A stretch of 64,000 nucleotides of DNA, from contig NZ_PIQO01000014.1 of the NCBI RefSeq assembly GCF_002844575.1, forward strand, positions 1 to 64,000. Reading direction: 5' to 3'. The notes beneath the pieces were generated by a model that was given only the letters and a program-made list of their open reading frames with translations, was not told the origin of the DNA and searched no databases. This stretch comes from Heyndrickxia camelliae (GTDB lineage: Bacteria; Bacillota; Bacilli; Bacillales; Bacillaceae_C). Made by a program: the position numbers and the translations under genes. Shown piece by piece: positions 46,745-55,233 of the stretch (position 1 is the stretch's first letter; the number at the start of each line of letters is the position of its first letter).

Positions 46745-47785
46745 ATGGTATCACCATTAGCTATAAATATTAAAAATAACATTGAATCAAGTGATTTAAC
46801 TATTTATGACGTTATTACAATAGGGGATCCAAATTATTGGATTCCTTCAAATGAATTAGAAGAATTATTAAGTAAACGATTAGTAGGTCTTAGCCTAGAT
46901 GGGCTTCCATTAAGAACACGTTCCAAAGTTGTAAAAACAGAAGTTTGTAATGGACTCGGATATCCTGTACCAAAGTCGTTCAAAAAAACCCAACCCCGCT
47001 TTTTAGGTCAAAACTTTGATGTATATACTCAAAAATCAAATAACCTACAAATATGGAATGAGGAGGTTTCTCCTGCACGCCGATATGTACTAATTAGAAT
47101 TTCAGAAGATGATGTTATAACAAAAGTAAAAGTTGTAACTGGAGATGTTATCGCTGAGTTAGATAAAACTGGTACATTAACTCAAAAATACCAAGCAAGA
47201 TTAGTCGCTATTCCTGACAACATTAAACTATTATCAGAATCTGATACCAAGGACATGATGGATATTATTTCAGATTTCTATGGCTTTAACAAAAGTACTT
47301 CACCGGCTGATTACCCGCAGCCTGGTGAAATAATGCCAATAAATGAAGTTTATCAGCGCCTACAATCAATAATCGGAAAGAAGTTCCCTTATTTAGGTGC
47401 CCTCCAAGAAAGAAATCGTGGAGGAATGCTTCATAGTCTAGTTTGTAAAGCATTAGGATATTCAGACTTCAAAGATGATGGTCAGTTTCCTGACGTAAAA
47501 CATCAACTTTTAGAAGTAAAACTTCAAACCTCACCCACAATTGATTTAGGATTATTTTTACCAAGCAATGAAGAATATTTAGATATTCCGCAAATAAACG
47601 GTCGATCTATTCGTATGTGTGATGTACGTTATGCAATCTTCTATGGTGATATAGAAAATGATGAAGTACGTATAAAAAAGTTCTATTTAGTAACAGGTAT
47701 GGATTTCTTTCAACACTTTACTCAATTTGGAGGAAAAAAGGTAAATAAAAAATTACAAATTCCTTTACCATCTAATTTTTTGTGA
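46745..47785 (+). CDS. PD-(D/E)xK restriction endonuclease, paralogue 2
   Basis: A 346-residue paralogue of the nuclease at 42131. The site residues are PD at 249-250 and EVK at 257-259 (FPDVKHQLLEVKLQTSPTID), so both copies keep the catalytic set. The N-terminal half has the same degenerate repeat (FDVYTQKSNN). I start at the ATG at 46745 behind CGGAGTGGAAGAT; the longer frame overlaps the C gene. The order C then R is standard for controlled type II systems. Confidence 0.78.
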   Translation: MVSPLAINIKNNIESSDLTIYDVITIGDPNYWIPSNELEELLSKRLVGLSLDGLPLRTRSKVVKTEVCNGLGYPVPKSFKKTQPRFLGQNFDVYTQKSNNLQIWNEEVSPARRYVLIRISEDDVITKVKVVTGDVIAELDKTGTLTQKYQARLVAIPDNIKLLSESDTKDMMDIISDFYGFNKSTSPADYPQPGEIMPINEVYQRLQSIIGKKFPYLGALQERNRGGMLHSLVCKALGYSDFKDDGQFPDVKHQLLEVKLQTSPTIDLGLFLPSNEEYLDIPQINGRSIRMCDVRYAIFYGDIENDEVRIKKFYLVTGMDFFQHFTQFGGKKVNKKLQIPLPSNFL

Positions 47786-47805
47786 TACAGCAATAAACTA
47801 ATTTA

Positions 47806-47836
47806 TTTAAACGCCAGCAAGAAAGTTGGCGTTTAA
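47806..47836 (+). terminator. Terminator of the C-R operon
   Basis: TTTAAACGCCA pairs with TGGCGTTTAAA around a short loop. Confidence 0.7.
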
Positions 47837-47986
47837 ATAATTAGCCTTAGTAATAAATTTTCAAATAAGTCCTCTCACTTTTGTGTTATTCAAAAAGGTT
47901 ATTAATGCATTCGCTATCTCGTTCATAAATTTGTCGAAAGGAATCAGAGGAACCTTGCCGAAAACCTCTAAGGTGGAGGTGAATTT

Positions 47987-48283
47987 ATGTCAACAAAACT
48001 AATAACTGTTTCAAGGGCTCAAGCTGAGATAAAAAGGCTACAAGCATACATAACTTTGGTGGAGGAATATCAGGTAGATACTTTGGAAAAATGGATTATA
48101 AAGGAGTATGCTTACACGAACAGCATTGCAGAAGTTGTTAAAAGGGCAAATGCCAAAGGTATAACCCTAGACCAATCCTATGCAAAATCAGTTTTAAAAG
48201 GCAAACCAAGCGATGAGCTTCATAAAATGTTGAGGTCTGGCTATTTCGCACGTTTGAAACCTAAAAAAGAGAGGATTTACTGA
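47987..48283 (+). CDS. Hypothetical 98-residue protein
   Basis: A small soluble protein, mainly helical (RAQAEIKRLQAYITLVEEYQ) with a basic C-terminus (RLKPKKERIY). Not recognised. The ribosome binding site AAGGTGGAGGTGAATTT is very strong. It lies between the restriction cassette and the phage-type genes, oriented rightward unlike its right neighbours. Confidence 0.65.
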   Translation: MSTKLITVSRAQAEIKRLQAYITLVEEYQVDTLEKWIIKEYAYTNSIAEVVKRANAKGITLDQSYAKSVLKGKPSDELHKMLRSGYFARLKPKKERIY

Positions 48284-48427
48284 CTTTAGCCCATTCTAGG
48301 TACGGATGCTGCTCTTTGATTTTTTACTTACGCCTATAAAAGTCCATTTTTTATGGTCTGAATTTTATTACCTATCTTATAAAGAGCAGCCTTTAGATAA
48401 TAGAAAGAATACCATCACGATGACAGT

Positions 48428-48766
48428 CTAATTCAAAATCTCGACCTCGACAACACTTTTAAATGTTACCCGTTCAAATTCTCCAGGTTTCACTTCAATC
48501 CGCACCTCATCCGTTATTGGATCGACGTAATGGACACGACCAGTAATGTCGTGAGTAAATCCGTCATCCCATACGGTTAGCTTTATCGCATGATTGTATT
48601 CTGTTGCGTATGCAATTCGAAGATCAAACTCTTCCTTCTGGTTTTCGTCTAAAATTGGCATAGCAGTCCGAGATTGATCCTTGAACATTTCGCTGGTCAT
48701 TTCGAATACAAGAGGTATAAAAGAAGCCGACTGCCATTTAATTTTACCGCGGTCACGTATTTTCAA
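48428..48766 (-). CDS. YolD-like family protein
   Basis: A 112-residue YolD-like protein: RDRGKIKWQSASFIPLVFEM and VHYVDPITDEVRIEVK are typical. Such proteins usually sit beside Y-family DNA polymerases (UvrX/YqjW) on mobile DNA and are DNA damage-inducible. No polymerase gene is adjacent, so this copy is an orphan. The start is TTG after AAAGGAGATGATTC. Confidence 0.82.
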   Translation of the reverse strand: MKIRDRGKIKWQSASFIPLVFEMTSEMFKDQSRTAMPILDENQKEEFDLRIAYATEYNHAIKLTVWDDGFTHDITGRVHYVDPITDEVRIEVKPGEFERVTFKSVVEVEILN

Positions 48767-48830
48767 AATGAATCATCTCCTTTGATACCATTATATACGA
48801 ACTAATGTTCCATATGTGAATAAATTTAAA

Positions 48831-48851
48831 GACCACCTTTACAGCGGTCAT
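48831..48851 (-). terminator. Terminator of the DUF4238 gene
   Basis: On the minus strand GACCGC pairs with GTGGTC (one mismatch), followed by TTTAAATTT. Confidence 0.5.
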
Positions 48852-48923
48852 TAGATTTCTTATTCAATTAAAGCTCACTTGGAAGAAAACCCAAGCCATA
48901 TTATGAAGTCAATTTTATTTCCT

Positions 48924-49826
48924 TTATTTAGGAGGTTCTAAAACTTTGAACCAAAAATCATTTTTATAGTTCTTATTTACAACGTAATACTTGTCCGCAT
49001 GAAATCTCGTTTTTCTATTGATGCTATCGACAATACCCATATCAACGTTTAGATACATTGGTAATGGTGTATGCGAAATTAATATTGCTTGATTTGGTGA
49101 TATGGGCAATGTAACCTCAACACTTCTATATCCCAACCCAACGGAGCGATAAAATGGTGGTCTTTTATAAGCTTCTGGGTCAAACCAGACACAAGGATCG
49201 TCAGAGGTAATAAATCCAACTTCATCATCAGTATTCAAAATGGATAGTTGCATTTTTTTATAATGGTTAAATTCTGCATTGATCCTTGGTATCATAATTG
49301 TCTGCATTGGTTCTTGTTGGAATTTTTCCACTTCATCTAAAGAAAAAGAATGACCATCCTTATTTAACGAACCAATAGATTCCAAGGCTTTCCTTTGCTC
49401 AGGAGTTCCATTCTCATAGGATTGTTTTAGCATATTTCCTAACTCTACAACTTTGCCCCACTCTGAAGACAAATGTTCTTTACTTGCTGCTGTTCGGTTA
49501 TTCATCGCTGCAACGAAAATTAGTATGTAGTATCTCTCTTCTAATGAAAGTTTCTGTTGGGATGCTAATTTATTGTCCCTTATTAAAGCGAATTTTCCTT
49601 CAAGACCTGACAGCCCATGTTCAATATCTAAAATTCGATTCCCATTTTCATCAACAATGGTATACATATCTGATTCATAAAATATATTTTTGGGATTTTT
49701 CCTTTTGACGGATTCTCCATCAGCACTAAACATCCATACGTATTCATCATAGCCATCTGGAATGTTTGGGTCACACCAACTCTCCAGATAAGATTGGGGA
49801 ATATAATGCTGTTTTTTATATTTCAT
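48924..49826 (-). CDS. DUF4238 family protein
   Basis: A 300-residue protein opening with the DUF4238 signature KKQHYIPQSYLESWCDPN. Other typical segments are ILIFVAAMNNRTAASKEHLS and GFITSDDPCVWFDPEAYK, and VTLPISPNQAILISHTP near 250. Function unknown; the family is common on mobile elements. I start at the ATG at 49826 (AGGTGAAAATA). It may be a cargo or defence gene, which is inference. Confidence 0.82.
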   Translation of the reverse strand: MKYKKQHYIPQSYLESWCDPNIPDGYDEYVWMFSADGESVKRKNPKNIFYESDMYTIVDENGNRILDIEHGLSGLEGKFALIRDNKLASQQKLSLEERYYILIFVAAMNNRTAASKEHLSSEWGKVVELGNMLKQSYENGTPEQRKALESIGSLNKDGHSFSLDEVEKFQQEPMQTIMIPRINAEFNHYKKMQLSILNTDDEVGFITSDDPCVWFDPEAYKRPPFYRSVGLGYRSVEVTLPISPNQAILISHTPLPMYLNVDMGIVDSINRKTRFHADKYYVVNKNYKNDFWFKVLEPPK

Positions 49827-49946
49827 TATTTTCACCTACAAAGAATTAATATAAATATTTTACCATAAATCCCCAATCAATTGATGGATAATATCGATGT
49901 CAAATATAATTAATCTCATGACGATTCACACATACCTTCTGTGCAA

Positions 49947-49985
49947 AAAAAAGAGCAGCTACTTTTTACATAGCTGTCTAAAAAA
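49947..49985 (-). terminator. Terminator of the leftward phage-type operon
   Basis: On the minus strand AGACAGCTA pairs imperfectly with TAGCTGCTC, followed by TTTTTTTT. The 50000-50122 stretch before it holds only a short open frame without start. Confidence 0.7.
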
Positions 49986-50122
49986 TCGGAGGTTTGGGTA
50001 TTTCACTTTTTATCCTTACATCTTTCATTAAATCCAAAAAAATACATGAAAGCATCACGCAGAAAAATTCTTCTTCCGCCACCGGTACCCAAAGCGAAGC
50101 CCGCTCATTTTATCAGGGGGGG

Positions 50123-50686
50123 CTATGCTAGTTCTTTTTGTAATAAATTTTTTAATGTGTTTTCAATATCAGTTGTATTATTGATTTTTCCGTATTTGGA
50201 TTCATATTGTTGAATCAGATCTGGCTCCAATCGAATCATAAAAGCCCGATAGCTTTCTTTCCTCCGTTGTTCCCTTCGTCGTTCATCTTGTTCCTTCTGA
50301 TCCTTAAACGTCTGCTTCACCTTTGTCCAAACCAATGCTCTTACAAACTCCTCAAGCGTCATCCTCGCCTTGTTAGCAGCTTGATCCAATGGTTCCTTTA
50401 CTTCCTTATTAAACTCAAGCGTTAGCCAATCCTGTGGATCTTTCTCTGTTTGTGGTTGGATTAATTCATCCACCTTATCAAAGCCTTCAATCGCTGTCCG
50501 AGCAAAGGTTTTATACCCTTGGCTATTTATATGGCAAGCAGAGATAACCGCATTATATTCCTCCTCCGTTATCCGTACCTTAACTTTCCCATCATAGGGC
50601 TTCTCTGCAGGTTCTTCTTTCTTATGCCATATCCAGCCACGCTTTTTTGCTTCATTACTTTCAAGTTTCTCTTTTGTAATTTTCAT
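50123..50686 (-). CDS. Hypothetical charged protein of the phage operon
   Basis: A 187-residue, very charged protein: basic Trp-rich start (KKRGWIWHKKEEP) and a segment KVRITEEEYNAVISACHINS that could be a small helical DNA-binding unit. A Lys/Glu/Arg-rich helical region follows (TKVKQTFKDQKEQDERRREQ). Four bases separate it from the protease gene, so it is in the same operon. Not recognised. Confidence 0.65.
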   Translation of the reverse strand: MKITKEKLESNEAKKRGWIWHKKEEPAEKPYDGKVKVRITEEEYNAVISACHINSQGYKTFARTAIEGFDKVDELIQPQTEKDPQDWLTLEFNKEVKEPLDQAANKARMTLEEFVRALVWTKVKQTFKDQKEQDERRREQRRKESYRAFMIRLEPDLIQQYESKYGKINNTTDIENTLKNLLQKELA

Positions 50687-50690
50687 TAGT

Positions 50691-51338
50691 CTAGATACCC
50701 ACTTTCAATTTCATTAGATTTAATTGTGCCGCCATCTTTTTTGCTTTATATGAAGTTGCCTGACCTCTACTAGCAATGCTTAAATCCGGCTGCGCTCCAT
50801 CATCAAACAGTATTTCATCCACAAAGCCATGTCGTAATGCCTGTTCCGGTGTTAGCCATGTTTCATCATCAAGCATTGCCAATAGCTCGGCTTCCGTTTT
50901 CCCTGTCTTTAATCGATAGGCATTTGCCAGAGTTTGATTCACGTTCTTTAACACGCCTGACATATGATTCATGTCCCTGTAATCACCGCTTGCGCCATTA
51001 ATATGGGCATTGTGAACCATAATCTGCCCCACAGGGGTAATTCGCACCACGTCCCCAGCCATAGCAATAACTGATGCAGCACTTGCCGCCAAGCCGACAA
51101 TATTGACCGTTACACGCCCTCCATTGAGCGAGTAGGCTCTTAAAGCAGAATAGATTTCACTTCCGGCGAATACGTCTCCCCCACCAGAATTAATATCCAC
51201 TTCCACAGGTTGACCATTAGCCTCGGCAAGTTGGCTGTGAATCATTTTAGGACTTGTTGCTTCTATATCAAGCCATTCGTAAACGGGATAATCATTGTTT
51301 GAGACTATAGCGCCTTTGATCATGATTTTTTTCGCCAT
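50691..51338 (-). CDS. ClpP-type phage head maturation protease
   Basis: A 215-residue serine protease of the ClpP/crotonase type used by phages to process capsid precursors. The oxyanion loop is VDINSGGGDVFAGSEIYSAL (about 47-66), the nucleophile Ser lies in GLAASAASVIAMAG, and the His in IMVHNAHI. No portal, scaffold or capsid gene accompanies it, so it is an orphan. AGAGGACAACTAA precedes the ATG. Confidence 0.88.
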   Translation of the reverse strand: MAKKIMIKGAIVSNNDYPVYEWLDIEATSPKMIHSQLAEANGQPVEVDINSGGGDVFAGSEIYSALRAYSLNGGRVTVNIVGLAASAASVIAMAGDVVRITPVGQIMVHNAHINGASGDYRDMNHMSGVLKNVNQTLANAYRLKTGKTEAELLAMLDDETWLTPEQALRHGFVDEILFDDGAQPDLSIASRGQATSYKAKKMAAQLNLMKLKVGI

Positions 51339-51358
51339 TTAGTTGTCCTCTTCTTTCC

Positions 51359-51631
51359 TCAGTAAAATGTCGGGACGGAAGGCTCGTATTTCATTGCTTC
51401 TCTCGCCTCTATTTCAAGTTGCTTATTTCTCAATTGTTCTAGTTCAAATAAGGCTTTTTCTTTGGGTGTCACTGGCTGCTTTTCTTCATTCGTTTTTGCT
51501 TCCAGTGCTTTTTTCAGATACCAATTGTTCCGATACTCCTGTATTTTTTCAGGATTCTGCTTTCGATAGTTTCTCATATATTCTCGATGGTAAGTCCGTT
51601 TCGCTTCTTTGATTAATTTAAGTTCATCCAT
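51359..51631 (-). CDS. Small charged phage-type protein
   Basis: A 90-residue, highly charged, helical protein: YHREYMRNYRKQNPEKIQEY with later AKTNEEKQPVTPKEKALFEL. The repeated Tyr/Arg pattern resembles small phage proteins of unknown role. GAGGTGAGGTG precedes the ATG. It lies 20 bases upstream of the protease gene, in the same operon. Confidence 0.6.
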   Translation of the reverse strand: MDELKLIKEAKRTYHREYMRNYRKQNPEKIQEYRNNWYLKKALEAKTNEEKQPVTPKEKALFELEQLRNKQLEIEAREAMKYEPSVPTFY

Positions 51632-51771
51632 AACACACACCTCACCTCGTATTATTTATCGTTTATCATTAATTTTATTATTCCAATCAGGTTAATCACT
51701 TATGCTTTAAGGCATCCTATTAATACTCCTTTATTGAAGATCTTGATCATTTTTTATCACCGCCAAAACAT

Positions 51772-51803
51772 AAAGACCAGTGCCGATATGGAACTGGTCT
51801 TTT
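51772..51803. terminator. Terminator-like hairpin
   Basis: AAAGACCAGT pairs with ACTGGTCTTT around GCCGATATGGA. Confidence 0.6.
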
Positions 51804-51857
51804 AATGCAAGCCGATTTAATAGAAGTATACAAAACTAATCACAAACCACCTTAATA

Positions 51858-52052
51858 CTAAATTCCCTTTGGTGCAGGAACCTTCAAAGCCCCTTTTCTT
51901 TCGCCCCATTGTTTCACCAAATCAAGATATTTTCTCTCATCTTGGCATACTTGTTTAATAAACTCATAAACGTTTCTTGGCATCTCGTTTTTCCGTTCTT
52001 CGATATAAGATTCTGTTTCAAGAATATAAGCAATGTTTATACCATTATTCAT
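51858..52052 (-). CDS. Small hypothetical protein of the phage operon
   Basis: A 64-residue acidic helical protein, ESYIEERKNEMPRNVYEFIK, ending in ALKVPAPKGI. CAAAGGAGTCTGATACATA precedes the ATG. Not recognised. Confidence 0.55.
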   Translation of the reverse strand: MNNGINIAYILETESYIEERKNEMPRNVYEFIKQVCQDERKYLDLVKQWGERKGALKVPAPKGI

Positions 52053-52184
52053 TATGTATCAGACTCCTTTGTTTTTGTATTATGCGACTAAAAAGCCACT
52101 TAAATGCTATAAATAAAGGGTTTTGGGCATAATAATAAAAGTGTGTTCTCCATAGTTAACATTCAATATACACAATCCACCAAC

Positions 52185-52220
52185 AAAAAGGACTTACTAC
52201 ATAAAGTAGGTTCTTTTTTT
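52185..52220 (-). terminator. Terminator
   Basis: AAAAAGGACTTACTAC pairs with GTAGGTTCTTTTTTT around ATAAA. It can end the transcript of the zinc-ribbon gene and upstream replication genes. Confidence 0.7.
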
Positions 52221-52237
52221 AGTAGCACGCATGGGGG

Positions 52238-52474
52238 CTATCGTAATTTATATCTGTCTTTTGAATAGTAATTTTTAAATTCATATATCTTTGCTCCTTT
52301 AGGCTTGCAGGAACCACAGTAAAGCAATCCATTCACACCATGAACCCATGCTTTTTCCAGTTCCATTGCTGATATTTGCAACATTATTTCCAGTAATTCA
52401 TCAGCTGGATAATAATCTTCTATGTAAATTGAAAAATCATCGTTGCATTTATTACAATAGAAAGTGTGCTGCAT
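52238..52474 (-). CDS. Small zinc-ribbon protein
   Basis: A 78-residue protein with two metal knuckles, FYCNKCNDDF near the N-terminus and LLYCGSCKPKG near residue 51, probably binding one zinc. Function unknown. AAAGGAGTGAAGATTAA precedes the ATG. It lies beyond the presumed origin. Confidence 0.65.
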   Translation of the reverse strand: MQHTFYCNKCNDDFSIYIEDYYPADELLEIMLQISAMELEKAWVHGVNGLLYCGSCKPKGAKIYEFKNYYSKDRYKLR

Positions 52475-52510
52475 TTAATCTTCACTCCTTTGTTACAAAA
52501 TCCTAAGCAA

Positions 52511-52785
52511 TATGTAACCCTTAACCCCATACTCTCTCATGGGTTTTGACCTTCAAAGTTACAAGTTACAAGTTATTTGCTAATTCTATTTTTCACTTTT
52601 ATTTTTATTTTTTTATCGATTCGCTCTTCTTATCAAAAGTAATAATAGATAAAATATATTTACAACATTTAAAATATATTTTGTAACTTGTAACTTTTTT
52701 AATGAAAACCTAGTAATGCCAAGGATTTGAATGGGTTACATTTTGGTTGTATTTTGGTTACTTTTTATTAGTAATGTAACTTTTT
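52511..52785. other. Candidate replication origin with GTTAC iterons
   Basis: In this 333-base gene-free stretch, AAAGTTACAAGTTACAAGTTA (52555-52575) and the inverse TTGTAACTTGTAAC (52681-52694) flank an AT-rich core. The core has two copies of AAAATATATTT. More copies follow: GGTTACA at 52734, GGTTAC at 52756 and GTAATGTAAC at 52771-52780. The position just after the primase/helicase gene is where satellite origins lie. Confidence 0.6.
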
Positions 52786-52807
52786 ATCCCTTCTTTTTTT
52801 CTTCTTT

Positions 52808-54667
52808 CTATTGCTTTTCTTTGGCATCTGCTTCTTCTTTAGCCATATATACTCTTGCAGTTTTACCATTAATTTTTTTGGGATAGACAACTAGATCAAA
52901 TTCTTTTTTCAATGTTTCTTGAAAAATACGAGAACTTATTGCTGAATCTACACCGAAATTTTCTTCAGCCCAAACTTCATATTCTCCATAAGCTTCAGGC
53001 GCTCTTTTACCAATAAAATGATGTTTATCATAATCATGAAGAAATGCTAGACAGTTATTATTAGTTTCATGATAATCTTTATTAAATTCCTGCACTTTTT
53101 GACATTCGGTAAAAACACCATTTTCATATAATCGTTTGTAGGCTTCAATGATCAATTTCAGCCAATATTCTAACGCTTCATTAGTAGTTAATTTTGAGAT
53201 AAATTTAGGATCTTTTTTTCTAGGAACACCAAACATTGGCAGCCAATCAACACGGCGTTTGTATGCTTCACTTTTTTCAAAGCTTTTTAGCAAATGATTA
53301 GATGTAAATATTAACGATGTCGTCATAACTACATCTAAGGATTGTTTGAATAACTGCCTTATAGCTACAGAATCACACGTGCTGATATTCTTCAAAAGCT
53401 TCATTTGCTTATGATTAATTGGTATATCGTGAATGTCATCTCCGAGATTAACTAGTTTACCTTGCATTGAATAAAAGTATTGTTCTTTTGTCATATCCTC
53501 AATAGAAAGAGATGAACAATTTTCTGCACCAATTATTTTTCTAATAATGGTCATCAACGTCCCTTTCCCGTTTCCACCACCACCAACAAATATAAAAAAT
53601 TTCGCTAAACTACGTTTAAAATCTGGGTCTGTAATCAAAATATGAGCCAATGATTCAAGAATTAAATCCTTATACAATTTATCTCCATCAGTTAAAAAAT
53701 CTAGATATTCGTCAACAATGGGAACAGGTACTGCATTTTGTTCATATTTAAGATTAATAAAATAAGGGGTAAATTCTTGATAATCTACCTCATAAAACTT
53801 ACCACTTCTCAATATGCCGTTTTTTAGTTTTATATCCCAACCATTTTCAGGCGTCTTTTTATTAAACAACTGATATTTCATTTGTTTAATAATTTCATCG
53901 ATAAATCTAGTTGGTTTTCCTAGAACTTCACGTGTAACGATAGGAATAAAATCATCATCATTAATTGATACAAATTTTTGACCATCGTTAGTATATAAAT
54001 TTCCTCCAAACTTATGTACTTTCAATCTCTTAATCAGATCTTGAGCAATTTCGAAAGGATCATTGCTTGTTGTTCCTATATTGCCCTTATCACGAATGAT
54101 ATTTTGAAACTCCTTTTCGTCTAAAGAAGTTGCAAGGATATGATTGTTAATAAACCGCATTATGCTTTGCCATTGATTTAAATTGTGAATCTTCATTCTA
54201 TGTTGAAAAAGTGCTTGATTCCGCCCTTCACCTTCATCCATTCCAAGTAGGCTTTCCAATTTCCGATTTATAAAAAAGAAATCAGGTAAATCTTCACGGA
54301 ATCCCTCATTTTGAATTGTTCGCATTATGCCATCTTGCTTAATGCAAACCCCATGCGGTGTATTTTTTACGTGCTTATATTCGACTTCAAAACCAAGTGG
54401 GCACACTTTTTTGCTACCTTTAAAACCTTTTGGCTTTTTGTAATAAAAATGCGCCCCTCTATTTGTCCATACAATTTGTGTATTGATATTGAACATACTG
54501 ATGATTTTTTCAATCAGATTTTTTCCGATATTGTCAACATCGATAATTAAATCGTTTTCGTTCAATAGATAACCTGCGTCATCAAAGACATCAGGAGTAT
54601 CTGCTATTTCAGCGTTTCTTGCTGCATGTTTTCCACCTTCAACATACTCGATATACATTGCTTGCAT
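52808..54667 (-). CDS. Primase-SF3 helicase replication protein (D5 family)
   Basis: A 619-residue replication protein. The N-terminal primase-polymerase-like part includes NDLIIDVDNIGKNLIEKIIS and VWTNRGAHFYYKK (about 37-78). The helicase is of the D5/SF3 type with Walker A VGGGGNGKGT at 361-370, B-like LVNLGDDIHDIP and motif C-like TTSLIFTSNHLLKS. A winged-helix-like C-terminus follows. It should start replication at the island origin. It is the second gene of the leftward operon after the excisionase-like gene. Confidence 0.9.
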   Translation of the reverse strand: MQAMYIEYVEGGKHAARNAEIADTPDVFDDAGYLLNENDLIIDVDNIGKNLIEKIISMFNINTQIVWTNRGAHFYYKKPKGFKGSKKVCPLGFEVEYKHVKNTPHGVCIKQDGIMRTIQNEGFREDLPDFFFINRKLESLLGMDEGEGRNQALFQHRMKIHNLNQWQSIMRFINNHILATSLDEKEFQNIIRDKGNIGTTSNDPFEIAQDLIKRLKVHKFGGNLYTNDGQKFVSINDDDFIPIVTREVLGKPTRFIDEIIKQMKYQLFNKKTPENGWDIKLKNGILRSGKFYEVDYQEFTPYFINLKYEQNAVPVPIVDEYLDFLTDGDKLYKDLILESLAHILITDPDFKRSLAKFFIFVGGGGNGKGTLMTIIRKIIGAENCSSLSIEDMTKEQYFYSMQGKLVNLGDDIHDIPINHKQMKLLKNISTCDSVAIRQLFKQSLDVVMTTSLIFTSNHLLKSFEKSEAYKRRVDWLPMFGVPRKKDPKFISKLTTNEALEYWLKLIIEAYKRLYENGVFTECQKVQEFNKDYHETNNNCLAFLHDYDKHHFIGKRAPEAYGEYEVWAEENFGVDSAISSRIFQETLKKEFDLVVYPKKINGKTARVYMAKEEADAKEKQ

Positions 54668-54694
54668 TCGTGATGTTCTCCTTTACTTTCAAGT

Positions 54695-54985
54695 TTACTC
54701 GAAATCCACACTTCCACCTTTTTTCCTAACATCTATTGACCAATGATTGATATATTCCTCTACTTCTTTACGATTAAATAACCATTTCTTGCCCACTCGC
54801 ATGGAAGGAAAATTCGGATTATATATAAATAATTTTTCTACCGTGGGTCTACTTAACGAAAGCATTTTACAAAGTTCCTTGGTGTCTATAAGCAACATTT
54901 GTTCTTCAATTTCTCCTACACGTTTACGAACTTCTTCTAAAAATAGTTCTTTTAACTCTTTTTCATCTAAAGAAATATTAAGCAT
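54695..54985 (-). CDS. Excisionase-like MerR/HTH_17 protein
   Basis: A 96-residue protein: helical N-terminus, then LIDTKELCKMLSLSRPTVEK and MRVGKKWLFNRKEVEEYINH, the HTH_17 fold of excisionases. It is the first gene leftward from the divergent control region and probably directs excision, and may also regulate the operon. AAGGAGGAATAAACAG precedes the ATG. Confidence 0.85.
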   Translation of the reverse strand: MLNISLDEKELKELFLEEVRKRVGEIEEQMLLIDTKELCKMLSLSRPTVEKLFIYNPNFPSMRVGKKWLFNRKEVEEYINHWSIDVRKKGGSVDFE

Positions 54986-55025
54986 CTGTTTATTCCTCCT
55001 TAGTTGTTTTACGTTATTTCAATTG

Positions 55026-55210
55026 TAAACATTTGTTTAAAAAAATTTTTTTGCAACATTTTACAATAACTATTATTGACATTAAAAACATTCAAAATAA
55101 GGTACTCTTTCTGTCAAAAAACTAGTACCTTTTCTGACAAAAACCTGTCATTAAGTGTTAAAAATAACATATAAACATTTGTTTATAATTACTGTAATAT
55201 ATTGTATAAT
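55026..55210. promoter_or_regulatory. Divergent lysis/lysogeny-type control region
   Basis: The spacer between xis and the repressor has paired operators. TAAACATTTGTTTA (6-base arms) occurs twice, at 55026-55039 near the leftward gene and at 55172-55185 near the rightward one. TGACAAAAACCTGTCA at 55135-55150 is a further inverted repeat, and GGTACT (55101) matches AGTACC (55124). A TATAAT at 55205-55210 is the likely -10 box for the repressor. Confidence 0.65.
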
Positions 55211-55233
55211 CTTAATGAAAGGGAGTGATATTA

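Noticed and set aside
50000-50122. Short leftward open frame, AGFALGTGGGRRIFLRDAFM and onward
   Set aside because: About 33 codons with an in-frame stop just upstream and no start signal; it may be a relic of a lost phage gene but cannot be supported.
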